Positions 1-8,473 of a stretch of DNA of 64,000 bases are shown here, piece after piece; position 1 is the stretch's first letter, and each line of letters opens with the position of its first letter. Made by a program: the position numbers and the translations under genes. The notes under the pieces are model-generated. The model ran no database searches. It saw only the letters and a list, made by a program, of their open reading frames with translations, and was not told where the DNA came from. The stretch comes from UBA9676 sp963837105 (lineage in GTDB: Bacteria; Actinomycetota; Actinomycetes; Streptosporangiales; Streptosporangiaceae): positions 1 through 64,000 of the forward strand of contig CAWIMG010000025.1 in assembly GCA_963837105.1 (NCBI GenBank), read 5' to 3'.

Positions 1-87
1 GAGGCTCGGGGATTTGAACCCCGGAAGGGCGCGAACCCTAACCGCATTAGCAGTGCGGCGCCATAGACCGGACTAGGCGAAGCCTCC
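1..87 (-). tRNA. tRNA-Ser(GCT), last base(s) cut off by window edge
   Basis: Read on the minus strand, a complete class II tRNA cloverleaf starts at 87 with acceptor strand GGAGGCT. The anticodon loop contains GCT (plus-strand AGC at 49-51) flanked by a GC-rich stem. The variable arm is long, as in tRNA-Ser, and the T-loop reads GGTTCAAATCC. The 3' acceptor strand reaches position 1, so its last pair and the discriminator base lie outside the window. It decodes AGC/AGU serine codons. Confidence 0.93.
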
Positions 88-178
88 CGGTGACCAGGTG
101 GTCCGCATCAGCGTACCGGTGACCGTGACAGCGCCGCAAAGCACGGCGCAGGACCGGGCCGCGCCGACGGGCGGCCGG

Positions 179-1819
179 TCAGCTTACCTCGATCACCTGG
201 TAGTCGCCGTGGGCGTACGCCTCCCGGATCCTGGTCTTGGCGAACTTGCCGACGCCGGTCTTGGGCACCTCGGCGATGAAGCACCAGCGCTCCGGCAGCT
301 GCCACCGCGGCACCTGGCCGGCCAGGAACTCCCGCAGGTTGGCGGCGCTCGCCGAACTTCCCTCCCTGAGCACCACGGTGGCCAGCGGGCGTTCCCCCCA
401 CCTGTCGTCGGGCACGCCGATCACCGCGGCCTCGAGCACATCCGGGTGGGCCATGATGGCGTTCTCCAGCTCCATCGAGGAAATCCACTCGCCACCGGAC
501 TTGATCACGTCCTTGGCCCGGTCGGTCAGCGTGACGAAGCCGAGCGGGTCGATCGTGCCCACGTCGCCGGTACGCAGCCAGCCGTCGTGGAACTTGCCCG
601 GGTCGTCGTCCTTGTAGTAGGCGCCGGTCACCCATGGCCCGCGCACTTCGACCTCGCCGACGGACTTGCCGTCATGCGGCAGCAGCACCCCGCCGTCACC
701 GACCAGCCGGGCTTCCACGGTGCAGACGAGCCGGCCCTGGGTGTCGCGGTAGCGCCAGGCGTCCTCGCCGGACGTGCCCGGCGGCGCGTGGGCCACGCTG
801 CCGATCGGGGAGGTCTCGGTCATCCCCCACGCCTGCACGATGAGCACGCCGAGCTCGGACTCGAACGCCTCCATCAGCGACCGCGGCACCGCCGACCCGC
901 CGCAGGGGACCATGCGGAGCGACGACAGATCCCCACCATGGGTCCGGACGTGCTGGAGCAGGCCGTTCCAGATGGTGGGAACGGCACCGGCCAGGGTGGG
1001 CCGTTCGGCCGCGATGAGCCGCGCCAGCGGCTCTGGCTGCAGGAAACGGTCCGGCATGATCAGATCCGCACCGGACATGACGGCCGCGTACGGGAGTCCC
1101 CAGGCGTTGGCGTGGAACATGGGCACGACCGGCAGCACCCGGTCCCGCTCCGACATGCCCAGCGAGTTTCCCATGCACACGCCCATCGAGTGCAGGTAGG
1201 CGGAGCGGTGGCTGTACACGACGCCCTTGGGCAGGCCGGTGGTGCCGCTGGTGTAGCACATCGCGGCCGCCGTGCGCTCGTCCAGGTCCGGCCAGCTGAA
1301 CGCCTCGCCAGCGGCCGCCAGCAGTTCCTCGTAGGAATGCACCTGCACGCCCGGGTGGACCAGCTTCTCCGCATGGCCGGCCAGCGCCTCGGCGGGCCCG
1401 GTCACCAGCACATGGCGCACCGTCTCGGTCTGCGGGAGCACCTGCGCCAGCAGCGGGACCAGCGTGGCGTCGCAGATGACCGCGTGGTCGGCGGCGTGGT
1501 TGGCGATGTAGCCGAGCTGGCCGGGGTCGAGCCGCAGGTTCAGCGTGTGCAGGACCGCGCCCATGGACGGCACGGCGAGGTAGGCCTCCAGGTGCTCGGA
1601 GTTGTTCCAGAGCAGGGTGGCGACCCGCTCGTCACCGTCCACCCCCAGGGTGCGCAGCGCGTTGGCCAGCCTGGCCGCCCGGGTCCCGGTCTCCGCGTAG
1701 CTCTGCCGCCGGGCACTCTCGCCGGTCCAGGTGACCACTTCCCGGCCGCCGAACACGGTCGCCCCGTACCGCATGATCCCGGTTATGGTCAGCGGCGCAT
1801 CCATCATCGTGCTGCGCAC
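179..1819 (-). CDS. Acyl-CoA ligase (FadD/AMP-binding family)
   Basis: The protein is about 546 aa, typical of medium/long-chain fatty acyl-CoA synthetases, which activate a carboxylic acid with ATP and then load it on CoA. The P-loop-like motif YTSGTTGLPKG lies near residues 190-200. The hinge motif GWLRTGDVG is followed by DRAKDVIKSGGEWIS. The C-terminal PKTGVGKFAKTRIR supplies the catalytic lysine. I place the start at GTG 1817-1819 because a near-perfect Shine-Dalgarno, AAGGAGGTGA (1822-1831), lies 5 nt upstream; the GTG six bases earlier is inside that ribosome-binding site. It stands alone, downstream of the AAA ATPase gene. The exact acyl substrate cannot be read from the sequence; overall it resembles AlkK-like medium-chain ligases. 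Confidence 0.9.
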   Translation of the reverse strand: MRSTMMDAPLTITGIMRYGATVFGGREVVTWTGESARRQSYAETGTRAARLANALRTLGVDGDERVATLLWNNSEHLEAYLAVPSMGAVLHTLNLRLDPGQLGYIANHAADHAVICDATLVPLLAQVLPQTETVRHVLVTGPAEALAGHAEKLVHPGVQVHSYEELLAAAGEAFSWPDLDERTAAAMCYTSGTTGLPKGVVYSHRSAYLHSMGVCMGNSLGMSERDRVLPVVPMFHANAWGLPYAAVMSGADLIMPDRFLQPEPLARLIAAERPTLAGAVPTIWNGLLQHVRTHGGDLSSLRMVPCGGSAVPRSLMEAFESELGVLIVQAWGMTETSPIGSVAHAPPGTSGEDAWRYRDTQGRLVCTVEARLVGDGGVLLPHDGKSVGEVEVRGPWVTGAYYKDDDPGKFHDGWLRTGDVGTIDPLGFVTLTDRAKDVIKSGGEWISSMELENAIMAHPDVLEAAVIGVPDDRWGERPLATVVLREGSSASAANLREFLAGQVPRWQLPERWCFIAEVPKTGVGKFAKTRIREAYAHGDYQVIEVS

Positions 1820-1989
1820 GGTCACCTCCTTGCCGACCGCGCCCCCGCTTGCCGCTCAGGCGCGCATGAACTTCCTGGCTGGGATCGTGTCACGGCACGG
1901 GCGAATCGTCACCCTTCCGCCGCCGGGCGACGGCCCGGGCTGCGAAAGCCGGGTCATCGGGAGCGATCCGTTCTGCCGCTTTCTAAGAA

Positions 1990-2011
1990 TTTCTAATACC
2001 GGTGGTAGAAA
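1990..2011. promoter_or_regulatory. Imperfect palindrome, possible operator
   Basis: TTTCTA, two bases, ACCGGT, two bases, TAGAAA: a 22-bp site that is symmetric except for the two 2-bp spacers. It lies about 170 bp upstream of the acyl-CoA ligase start. A related half-site (TTTCTACC followed by GG on the minus strand, 3275-3286) occurs just upstream of the AAA ATPase gene. No regulator gene is adjacent, so an operator role is inferred. Confidence 0.35.
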
Positions 2012-2052
2012 GCGCCAGAAAAGGCCAGAGCCGACCGCCGGTGGCCTTGCCG

Positions 2053-3267
2053 TCAGACTGGCTGGGCGCGCAGGAACCGGCCGAAATGCGGGACGGTGAA
2101 GGCAATCAGGCCCCGTTCGGAGCTGTAGATCAGGCCCTTCTTGATCAGCGCGTCCCGGGCCGGCGACACGCTGGAGTGCTTGCGGCCCAGTTCGTCGGCC
2201 ACCGCCGCGGTCTGCACCGGGTCGTCCCCCAGCAACGCCATCGCCCGCATGTACTCACGCTCGGCCGGGGTGGCCCGCTCGTAGCGGCTGCCGAAGAAAC
2301 CCACCGCCAGTTCGCTTTCCGCCTGCGGGCTGGCCATCTTGACGTCTCCGGCCGTGACCGGGCTGGCCGCCGCCACGTCCCAGGTCACCTTCCCGTACGC
2401 CTGCACGAAATACGGGTAGCCGTCGGCCGCCTCGAACAGCGCGTCCAGCGCCCCGGGCTCGAAGTCGGCGCCCTCCCGCCGGGCCGGGGCCAGCAGTGCC
2501 TGGTCGGCCGCGGCCCGGTCCAGCCGGTCGATCGGCACGTAGCGGAACAGCCGCTCGGAATAGCTCTTGCTCGCCGACAGCACCGACGGCAGGTGCGGCA
2601 GCCCGGCGCCGACCACGATCAGCGGGCCGCCCGACTGCGACAGTTCGTGGAGGGCGGCGCACAGGGCCGACACGTCGGCGGCCGGGATGTCCTGCATCTC
2701 GTCCACGAACAGCGCGATCCCGACGTTCAGGTCGGTGGCGACCGAGGCGGCGTCGGTGAGCAGTTCAGTCAGGTCGATCTCCAGGTCACCGGAGTCGGCC
2801 CGGCCCCGGACGGCAGGCACGTCGATGCCCAGGTGCGGGACGAACGTGCCTTTGGGCGCCTTCGGGTCGCGGCCGGCGAAGGATTTCAGCACTCCCAGGA
2901 ACTGATCGACCCGGTCCGGGCTGCGGTGCCGGGGCGCGAGTTCCCTGACCGCCATGTGCAGCGCGCCGGCGACCGGCCGCCGGAGCGACTGGTCCGGCCG
3001 CGCCTCGATCTTCCCGGTCCCCCACATGCGCTGCAGCGCCATCGAGCGGAACGAGTTGAGCAGCACGGTCTTGCCGACCCCGCGCAGCCCGGTCAGCACC
3101 ATGCCGCGTTCGGGCCGCCCCCGGGCAATGCGTTCCAGCACGACCTCGAACTGGGCCAGCTCCCGGTCGCGGCCGGCCAGCTCCGGCGGGCGCTGGCCAG
3201 CGCCGGGGGCATAGGGATTGCGCACCGGGTCCACAGCATCGGAGCCTATGGCGGGTTCTAGCACCAT
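2053..3267 (-). CDS. AAA-family ATPase with C-terminal winged-helix-like region
   Basis: The 404-aa protein has a P-loop (GLRGVGKT, residues 60-67) and a Walker B strand IALFVDE (184-190). The following helices place it among AAA/ORC-like ATPases used as NTP-dependent switches. The last about 100 residues (ERATPAEREYMRAMALLG onwards) look like a winged-helix DNA-binding or protein-binding module: a helix pair including VADELGRKHSSVSPARDALIKKG, then a short beta-wing. This resembles proteins annotated only as ATP-binding protein in actinomycetes. The start is ATG 3267; a weak GGAA ribosome-binding site lies 8 nt upstream. No partner gene is attached, so its cellular role is unknown. Confidence 0.8.
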   Translation of the reverse strand: MVLEPAIGSDAVDPVRNPYAPGAGQRPPELAGRDRELAQFEVVLERIARGRPERGMVLTGLRGVGKTVLLNSFRSMALQRMWGTGKIEARPDQSLRRPVAGALHMAVRELAPRHRSPDRVDQFLGVLKSFAGRDPKAPKGTFVPHLGIDVPAVRGRADSGDLEIDLTELLTDAASVATDLNVGIALFVDEMQDIPAADVSALCAALHELSQSGGPLIVVGAGLPHLPSVLSASKSYSERLFRYVPIDRLDRAAADQALLAPARREGADFEPGALDALFEAADGYPYFVQAYGKVTWDVAAASPVTAGDVKMASPQAESELAVGFFGSRYERATPAEREYMRAMALLGDDPVQTAAVADELGRKHSSVSPARDALIKKGLIYSSERGLIAFTVPHFGRFLRAQPV

Positions 3268-3398
3268 CTGTAGATTCCGGTAGAAACCACATCGGCGTGT
3301 CGCGATGGGTGCGACTCAGACCGTCGTCAACGAGACGCGCCCGGCCTTCCCCGAAACAGTCAGGCAGGGCGGTGTGAGCACCCGGCAGCTCCACCTGT

Positions 3399-3436
3399 GG
3401 CTGGGGATGAGCCTCGGAGCAGGCTCATCCCCAGCC
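3399..3436 (-). terminator. Stem-loop terminator of the downstream secreted-protein gene
   Basis: A perfect 15-bp inverted repeat (arms 3399-3413 and 3422-3436) encloses an 8-nt loop. It begins 12 nt beyond the stop codon of the minus-strand gene ending at 3448. There is no U tract, which is common for actinobacterial terminators. Confidence 0.65.
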
Positions 3437-3447
3437 CTGGCACCCCG

Positions 3448-4800
3448 TCAGACGTTGGTGAACTTCTCCGTGCCGTCCGTCAGGCCGCACGTATTCTCCA
3501 CGAGTGCGGCACCGTTGGCTTTCGATGACGCACGGATGCACTTGTGCGAGTAGCCGTTCGTCCATTCGCTGGTGGCGGACGACCAGGTCCACTTCTGGAT
3601 AGGCCGACCCGTGCAGGAGGCGATTACCAGAGGCGTGCCGCCCGCCGAGGAGCCACCCTTCGGATAGATGCACTTGCCAGTGCTTTCCCAGCGACGAAGC
3701 GAGCCGTCGGGGTAGGCGACCCAGGTCCGCTGCTTGTTGTTGTCACACGGCGAGAACAACGTCACCGCCGAACCGTTAGTGAGGGTGCCCTGCAGGCAAA
3801 GCCCCTTGTTAGCTGACAGCTTGATCTGGCCGCGTGGATAGGTGAATGCCGCCTGGCAAGCCGAAGTCCGGTTGTCCCATTCCGGCTGCATCGCGAAGGT
3901 TCCGGTCGACAGTTTCTGGGCGAACAGGTTGGTCCATGCGCACTTGTCGCCGATCTCATAACCCGAACTGTCGTACCAAGCTGACTGATTATTGACGAAG
4001 GGGTCGGTAACCGACTCTTCGTACTCGTGGCCGCCGACGATGCTCCACCCGTCCTCCGCGTTCTGCACGAAGTTGGCACCGCAGTTCGATCCCTGGTCGG
4101 GGATATAAGGCAGGTTGGTCCAGGAGAGCAGCTGGGTGGAGCTGTACTGCGCCCAGTTGTGGTAAGCGCAGTAGGAGGAGCCGAACCCGCCACCAGGGTT
4201 GGTGCCGCTGGGGCTGACCACAACGATCTGCGTGTTGTTGTTGATTGTGTAGCCCTCACCGGCCAGGGTTGACGCATAGCCGACCGCCTCCGCGGCCAGT
4301 TGCGCGTCTGTAGCTGACGCCGGGGGATCTGTGCAATCGGCGTTCCAGGTAACGAATGCCTTTGCCGGGAAGTTCGGGAACTTGCCGGTGGAGTCGCCGT
4401 ACTGACCCGAGACAGGGGCCAGGTTATCGCTGGTGCCGCCGAGGCCGTTGTAGAACGAGTACAGGTAGTTCTCGTCCGTCACCCCATTGCCCTGGGTGTT
4501 GCTGCAGGTGGAATTCCACCAGGAACCCCAGAACAGGACGAACACCTTCGGGGTCTGCTGGATAGGCCCACCGTGGTACAGAAGATTGCCGGTGCCCAGC
4601 CTGCCGATGCCGCGCTTGCTGTGGGGGATCGTGATCTTCGGTGATCCGGTCCGAGCGCCCCTCGTGTGAATTGTGATCCCCTTCACGAGGTGAAGGGGCT
4701 TGACGTTGGCCGGAGCAGCCTGGGCTGCCACAGCGGACAAGCCGACGAGCGCGAGCGACAGGGCCGCCACGCCAGCGATGCTCGGGATGAACTTGCGCAT
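3448..4800 (-). CDS. Secreted EXORDIUM/protease-like protein with C-terminal ricin-type lectin domain
   Basis: The 450-aa product opens with a classical Sec signal peptide (MRKF, hydrophobic run, cleavage near AQA-AP at residue 28-29). Residues about 80-320 form a domain with FVLFWGSWW and the block GGHEYEESVTDP (256-267). The His-Glu...Glu arrangement resembles EXORDIUM/Phi-1-like proteins and could bind a metal, but it is not a standard HEXXH protease motif. Residues about 323-450 are a beta-trefoil ricin-B-like domain with CLQG, QRTWVAYPDGSLRRW and QKWTW repeats, suggesting carbohydrate binding outside the cell. An excellent Shine-Dalgarno (GGAGGTGA, 4805-4812) precedes ATG 4800. It is monocistronic, with a hairpin terminator after the stop. 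Confidence 0.8.
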   Translation of the reverse strand: MRKFIPSIAGVAALSLALVGLSAVAAQAAPANVKPLHLVKGITIHTRGARTGSPKITIPHSKRGIGRLGTGNLLYHGGPIQQTPKVFVLFWGSWWNSTCSNTQGNGVTDENYLYSFYNGLGGTSDNLAPVSGQYGDSTGKFPNFPAKAFVTWNADCTDPPASATDAQLAAEAVGYASTLAGEGYTINNNTQIVVVSPSGTNPGGGFGSSYCAYHNWAQYSSTQLLSWTNLPYIPDQGSNCGANFVQNAEDGWSIVGGHEYEESVTDPFVNNQSAWYDSSGYEIGDKCAWTNLFAQKLSTGTFAMQPEWDNRTSACQAAFTYPRGQIKLSANKGLCLQGTLTNGSAVTLFSPCDNNKQRTWVAYPDGSLRRWESTGKCIYPKGGSSAGGTPLVIASCTGRPIQKWTWSSATSEWTNGYSHKCIRASSKANGAALVENTCGLTDGTEKFTNV

Positions 4801-5534
4801 TAAGTCACCTCCGGTAGAAGTACCTTGCGGGTCTCAAGTGATTGAACTGACGCTCAGCGGCTGTAATGCTTTCCTGGGGTGCGTCCCTCCGATTGCGTCA
4901 GCGAGCGGACAAGGGCTACGGCCCGCGAGGATGACAGCGTTGAAGGTAACCAGATAACGCCGTGATATCCGCAATCTCCCGCGTGTGCTTACCCCCGCCA
5001 TATACTGAGGAAAGGTGGGCGGGGCTGGAAGATGCCGACTCCGATTTGCCCGCAATAATGCAACGGCTCCGCGCCCGTCCTGCTGGCATATGTACCTGTC
5101 GCGGGTTCCAGGGGCGGCAGGTTGGTGCTGTATAAGCCATCAGCAGGGCTCTCTCAGGCTCGGCTCTTGCTGGCGGACCCTCTGCCCTGGCCTGCAGCCT
5201 GACGCAGCCATAGCTTCCCCCAACCGTGCGGCGCGCTAGCGGAACCTCCGGCAGTTAGACGGGACAAGGGGTCATTTGGTTTACATGCCGTTGCTCGAAT
5301 GGCAGGCCCTGCTTCCGCCACCAGGGTCGACAGGACGGCTGCCGGGTCACCGGACCACCGTCGCAGTATCAGCGGTTCACCCCTATCAGCCGTCCATCCC
5401 GCCACGCTCGGTCCGAACGAGCCGGGCCTGCCGGAGGCGGGACCCGGCGTGGTCGGTTTGGGCTGCTAGCACGACCCATACCGACCACGTCGTGGTCCTG
5501 GCCATAGCCCACGGCGGGTGCGGGCCGGGCCGGG
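4801..5534. other. Long intergenic region without a convincing gene
   Basis: About 730 bp separate two minus-strand secreted-protein genes. Short open frames exist on both strands but none has a good ribosome-binding site or recognisable product. The right part (4801-5000) must hold the promoter of the lectin-tailed protein. The 5447-5488 hairpin is listed separately. The first 350 bp are visibly less GC-rich than the neighbouring genes. Confidence 0.5.
5447..5488 (-). terminator. Stem-loop, likely terminator of the beta-propeller gene
   Basis: Arms CGTGGTCGGT (5447-5456) and ACCGACCACG (5479-5488) match perfectly, with a further GGG/CCC pairing inside. It lies about 50 nt past the stop of the minus-strand gene ending at 5535. 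A third copy of CGTGGTC follows immediately (5489 onward), giving an alternative smaller hairpin. Confidence 0.5.
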
Positions 5535-6665
5535 TCAGTGGAGCAGGCGGAGCTGGTTGACGTCGTCGTCCACGAAGTAGAGCCCGTTGTGGCCAGGCGT
5601 CACGGCCAGGCCGAACAGGGCGCCGCTGCCCTTGGGGCTGCCGGTGCTGTTCAGCAGGTGGTGGGCGACCTGCTTGCCGCCCGGGGTCGTCTCGACCAGC
5701 TGGCCATCCCCGCCGTTCACGGTCAGCACGTCGCCGTTCGGGGCGATGGCCAGGCCGAGCGGGGTGCTGAGTCGGCCGCCGGAGGTGATCACGGTGCCAG
5801 TCCCAGCGTCACCGGTGCGCAGCACCGCATTCGGGATGGCGTTGATCCCGTTGCCCACGCTGTCCGCCACATAGAGCGTGCCATCCGCGGCCAGGCCGAC
5901 CCCAGTCGGGCCCACCACCAGCGCGTTCGGGTCGGTGTGCTCGCCGAAGCCGGAGCCGATCTTCGTGGTGCTGAGCAGTGTGGGCGGCAGGCCGCCATGC
6001 AGTCGCAGGGTCAGCCGCAGGACCGTGCCCTTGTCGACAGTTGCCCCGCCCGCGGCCACGGTTCCGTTCAGCACGTTAGTGATGAACAGGTCGGCGAACC
6101 CGCCGCCGCTGGCCGCGGTCATGTCCCAGGGGCCGTTGATCATCCCGCCGGAGAGCGTCTTCGCGACGTGGCCGTCGCTGCCGACCACGATCAGGCAGCC
6201 AGCCTTCGCGGTGGCGGACATGCCATTGCTGGTCGGCAGGCTGCCGACCAGCACCCAGCCGCCGGGCAGGATCGCCAGCGCGGTGGTCAGGCCCACTCCG
6301 CCCGGGCATGGCCCTGGCAGTTTGGCCGCATTGATGTGCGCGAAAACGGACTGGTGCCCGCCGGGCGAGATCTGGACGATCGTGGTCCCGGTGCCCTGGA
6401 AGTTCTTGGCGTTGTTGAAGTTGCTGACCAGGATGTCGCCCTTGACCAGCTTGCCGGTGCTCTGGCCGGCCACGGCTACCCCGTACGGGTTGACATCGCC
6501 GTTGGCTGGCACCGTCGACGCGATCGTCGTGATCTTGTGGAACTTCCCGATGAACGTGCCGGGTGTGAGCGCCTGGGCAGGGGCGAGCGCGAATGCCGCC
6601 AGCGCGGCCGCGCCCGTCGTGACTGCCGCCGCCCTTGTCAGGCGCTGGGTCACTGACATTGTCAT
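5535..6665 (-). CDS. Secreted NHL/SMP-30-like beta-propeller protein
   Basis: About 376 aa, starting at ATG 6665 (GGGGAG three bases upstream) or at the second ATG at 6659, which has better spacing. The N-terminus is an arginine-containing Sec signal peptide with an Ala-rich core ending in APAQA. The rest is built of repeated blades: PYGVAVAGQSTG, GDILVSNFNNAKNF, LAADGTLYVADSVGN, LAIAPNGDVLTVNGGDGQ and LFGLAVTPGHNGLYFVDDD. These are typical of NHL/gluconolactonase-like propellers. No catalytic residues can be assigned with confidence, so it may be a binding scaffold or a lactonase-like enzyme. A hairpin follows the gene. Confidence 0.75.
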   Translation of the reverse strand: MTMSVTQRLTRAAAVTTGAAALAAFALAPAQALTPGTFIGKFHKITTIASTVPANGDVNPYGVAVAGQSTGKLVKGDILVSNFNNAKNFQGTGTTIVQISPGGHQSVFAHINAAKLPGPCPGGVGLTTALAILPGGWVLVGSLPTSNGMSATAKAGCLIVVGSDGHVAKTLSGGMINGPWDMTAASGGGFADLFITNVLNGTVAAGGATVDKGTVLRLTLRLHGGLPPTLLSTTKIGSGFGEHTDPNALVVGPTGVGLAADGTLYVADSVGNGINAIPNAVLRTGDAGTGTVITSGGRLSTPLGLAIAPNGDVLTVNGGDGQLVETTPGGKQVAHHLLNSTGSPKGSGALFGLAVTPGHNGLYFVDDDVNQLRLLH

Positions 6666-6816
6666 GTGCTCCCCTTCTGCCGGGTAGGTTGCGCCATTGC
6701 CGCGGGCGGCGGGGGACATCGGCCCGCATTGGACCGCGCCGCCACGCATGGCACACCCGTTGTTACGGGCAGCGGGGGACGGTGGTTCAGGTTGCGGGAA
6801 GAACAATCGGCGGGAG

Positions 6817-7803
6817 CTAGCCCTGGGGGCGCTCAGATTCGGCCGCGTTCAGCTGGGCCAGGTAGGCGTTGTAGGCGGCGAGGTGCTCATCGTCGTCGAT
6901 GCCGCGGGGCGGCGCGGCGGCAGGGCGGGCCGGACCCACCAGGTCGTCGAAGCGGGACCGGCGGGCCCGCTCCAGCCAGCCGTGCCCCAGCGCCGACGTC
7001 CGGTCGTCGCGGCTCCACATGAGCACGACCAGCATCATGAACCCGAACATGATCGCGTCCCCGCCGATCCACATGATGGCCCCGGCCCAGTGCACGTCGG
7101 TTACCGGGCCGGGCGAGCCGGGTGGCCGCGGGCCGGCGATCCCCACGCCGGTGGACGCGTACCCGAGCACCAGGCCGGTGAAGGTGTCCACCGGCATCGC
7201 CAGTGCCAGCACCAGCAGCCGGGGCAGGTAAGACAGGCGCCACCGGATCGGCTCCTGGCCGAGCAGGGGCAGGAAGAACAGGTACCCGACCACCAGATAC
7301 AGCACATGCTCCAGGTCATGCAGCAGCGGATTGGTCAGGACCAGGCTGGTCAGCGAGGTCAGGTGGGTCCCGGCGACGGTGATGGCATAGGCGGCCAGCC
7401 CGAACGGGGGCCAGGTGAGCACGCTGACCACCCGTGACCGCAGGAACCGCTTCGCCCAGGTGTGCAGCGGGTTCCTGCTCGCGTGCAGCAGCAGCGTGAA
7501 CGGCTGGGCCGCCACCAGCAGCGGCGGCGCGATCATGAGCAGCAGCAGGTGCTGCATCATGTGATCCCAGAACAGCACGTCGTCGTAGGTGCCGATGCCG
7601 CTCTGGGTGGCGATCACCACCACCGCCAGGCCAGCCAGGAACATCCAGGTCCGCCACATGGGCCAGGGCCGGGCGGGATGACGCCGCGCCACCCGCACGG
7701 TGCCCCAGACATACGCAACGGCGGCAGCCACCGTGACAGCCGTGACCACGGGCGCGAACTGCCAGTGGGTGAGGGCTGCCTGCCAGCCGAACGCGGGCAG
7801 CAT
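6817..7803 (-). CDS. CtaG-like cytochrome c oxidase assembly membrane protein (caa3/CtaG family)
   Basis: About 328 aa with seven or so membrane segments. It carries the conserved histidine-rich elements of the caa3_CtaG family: WDHMMQHLLLLMIAPPLLV, LEHVLYLVVGYLFFLPLL and AGAIMWIGGDAIMFGF. In Bacillus, CtaG assists maturation of the copper site of caa3 oxidase. The start is ATG 7803 with GAGGAGGT four to five bases upstream; an in-frame upstream extension lacks a ribosome-binding site. The C-terminal 60 residues are cytoplasmic and charged. It is not next to oxidase genes here. Confidence 0.85.
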   Translation of the reverse strand: MLPAFGWQAALTHWQFAPVVTAVTVAAAVAYVWGTVRVARRHPARPWPMWRTWMFLAGLAVVVIATQSGIGTYDDVLFWDHMMQHLLLLMIAPPLLVAAQPFTLLLHASRNPLHTWAKRFLRSRVVSVLTWPPFGLAAYAITVAGTHLTSLTSLVLTNPLLHDLEHVLYLVVGYLFFLPLLGQEPIRWRLSYLPRLLVLALAMPVDTFTGLVLGYASTGVGIAGPRPPGSPGPVTDVHWAGAIMWIGGDAIMFGFMMLVVLMWSRDDRTSALGHGWLERARRSRFDDLVGPARPAAAPPRGIDDDEHLAAYNAYLAQLNAAESERPQG

Positions 7804-7927
7804 GCGGACCTCCTCGCCCGCGAGCCTACCCTTGCACTTCCCGCGCCCAAAGTAGATGCCGGCCACGCAGGCGAGTTGGGCGCAGCCCCAGCCGGGCGGG
7901 ACGATCAGGAATGTCTCCCCTGGTTCT

Positions 7928-7933
7928 TACGAT
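7928..7933 (+). promoter_or_regulatory. -10 box for a leaderless transcript
   Basis: TACGAT fits the actinobacterial TAnnnT -10 element. It ends six bases before the ATG at 7940, and no Shine-Dalgarno precedes that ATG. This spacing is what leaderless mRNAs show, so transcription probably begins at or next to the start codon. Confidence 0.5.
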
Positions 7934-7939
7934 CAGAGC

Positions 7940-8311
7940 ATGCGGGTCACGCAGCGAAAGGGTGACGTGGCGACTGCCCGCGCCATCGCCACGTTCACGC
8001 GCATGGGCTGCGATGTCTCGATCCCGTTGACCGAGTCCGCGGCGTACGACCTTGTGGTGGATGACGGAACGCAATTGCAGCGGGTCCAGTGCAAGTACTG
8101 TGGCAGCGCCCGCGCGCAGGTCGACCTGCGCAGCATCCATTCCAACTCGCACGGGTACATGATCAAGTATGTGCCTAGCGGCGCCTACGACTGGCTGTAT
8201 ATCCTGGCCGAGGATGGTTCCGAGTATCTGATAAGGGACTGCTTGAACGGACGCCGGTCGATCACTTTGACTCCGGCGTACCTTCTGGGAGCGGTGGCAG
8301 AGTCCGGTTGA
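7940..8311 (+). CDS. Small PD-(D/E)XK nuclease-like protein
   Basis: The 123-aa product matches the pattern of the group-I-intron-associated/archaeal-resolvase-like PD-(D/E)XK fold. It has an N-terminal helix (KGDVATARAIATFTRMG), then Glu32, Asp37 in YDLVVDDG, and the Q-x-K pair (Gln50, Lys52) in RVQCKY. It continues with DWLYILAEDGSEYLIRD, typical of the central sheet. Such proteins cut DNA or RNA, but the substrate is unknown. The ATG is preceded by a -10 box and no ribosome-binding site (leaderless). The last eight codons, including TGA 8309-8311, lie inside the 5' end of tRNA-Ser(TGA), an unusual overlap. No intron or integrase is visible nearby. Confidence 0.75.
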   Translation: MRVTQRKGDVATARAIATFTRMGCDVSIPLTESAAYDLVVDDGTQLQRVQCKYCGSARAQVDLRSIHSNSHGYMIKYVPSGAYDWLYILAEDGSEYLIRDCLNGRRSITLTPAYLLGAVAESG

Positions 8312-8376
8312 TTGCAGCTGCCTTGAAAGCAGCCGGTCATGTGAGTGACCCGGGGGTTCGAATCCCTCCCGCTCCG
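8288..8376 (+). tRNA. tRNA-Ser(TGA)
   Basis: Acceptor strands GGAGCGG (8288-8294) and CCGCTCC (8369-8375) pair, with discriminator G at 8376. The anticodon stem GCTGC/GCAGC encloses CTTGAAA, giving anticodon TGA at 8324-8326 (reads UCA, serine). There is a long class II variable arm and a GGTTCGAATCC T-loop. CCA is not fully encoded. The 5' 24 bases overlap the 3' end of the nuclease-like gene on the same strand. Confidence 0.95.
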
Positions 8377-8473
8377 CACACCTCCGCTTCGCACCCCCTC
8401 CGCCTCTGGGTGGTCGCCGACCGCGCTCCGCCGCGTCGCCGTTGACATCATTCGGCAGGGAAACCAGGCTGGC

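Noticed and set aside
98..1996. A 632-codon open frame on the plus strand opposite the acyl-CoA ligase
   Set aside because: It is antisense to a clear enzyme gene, has no ribosome-binding site and gives Arg/Gly/His-rich nonsense typical of GC-rich shadow frames. The same applies to long antisense frames at 7826-8941, 16405-18417, 42745-44706 and 53769-55553.
5276..5560. A 94-codon plus-strand frame in the long intergenic gap
   Set aside because: It has no ribosome-binding site or recognisable domain, and it runs through the terminator hairpin and into the end of the beta-propeller gene.
8288..8376. tRNA with TGA in the anticodon considered as tRNA-Sec
   Set aside because: Selenocysteine tRNA carries anticodon TCA; TGA reads UCA serine codons, and arm lengths fit ordinary tRNA-Ser.
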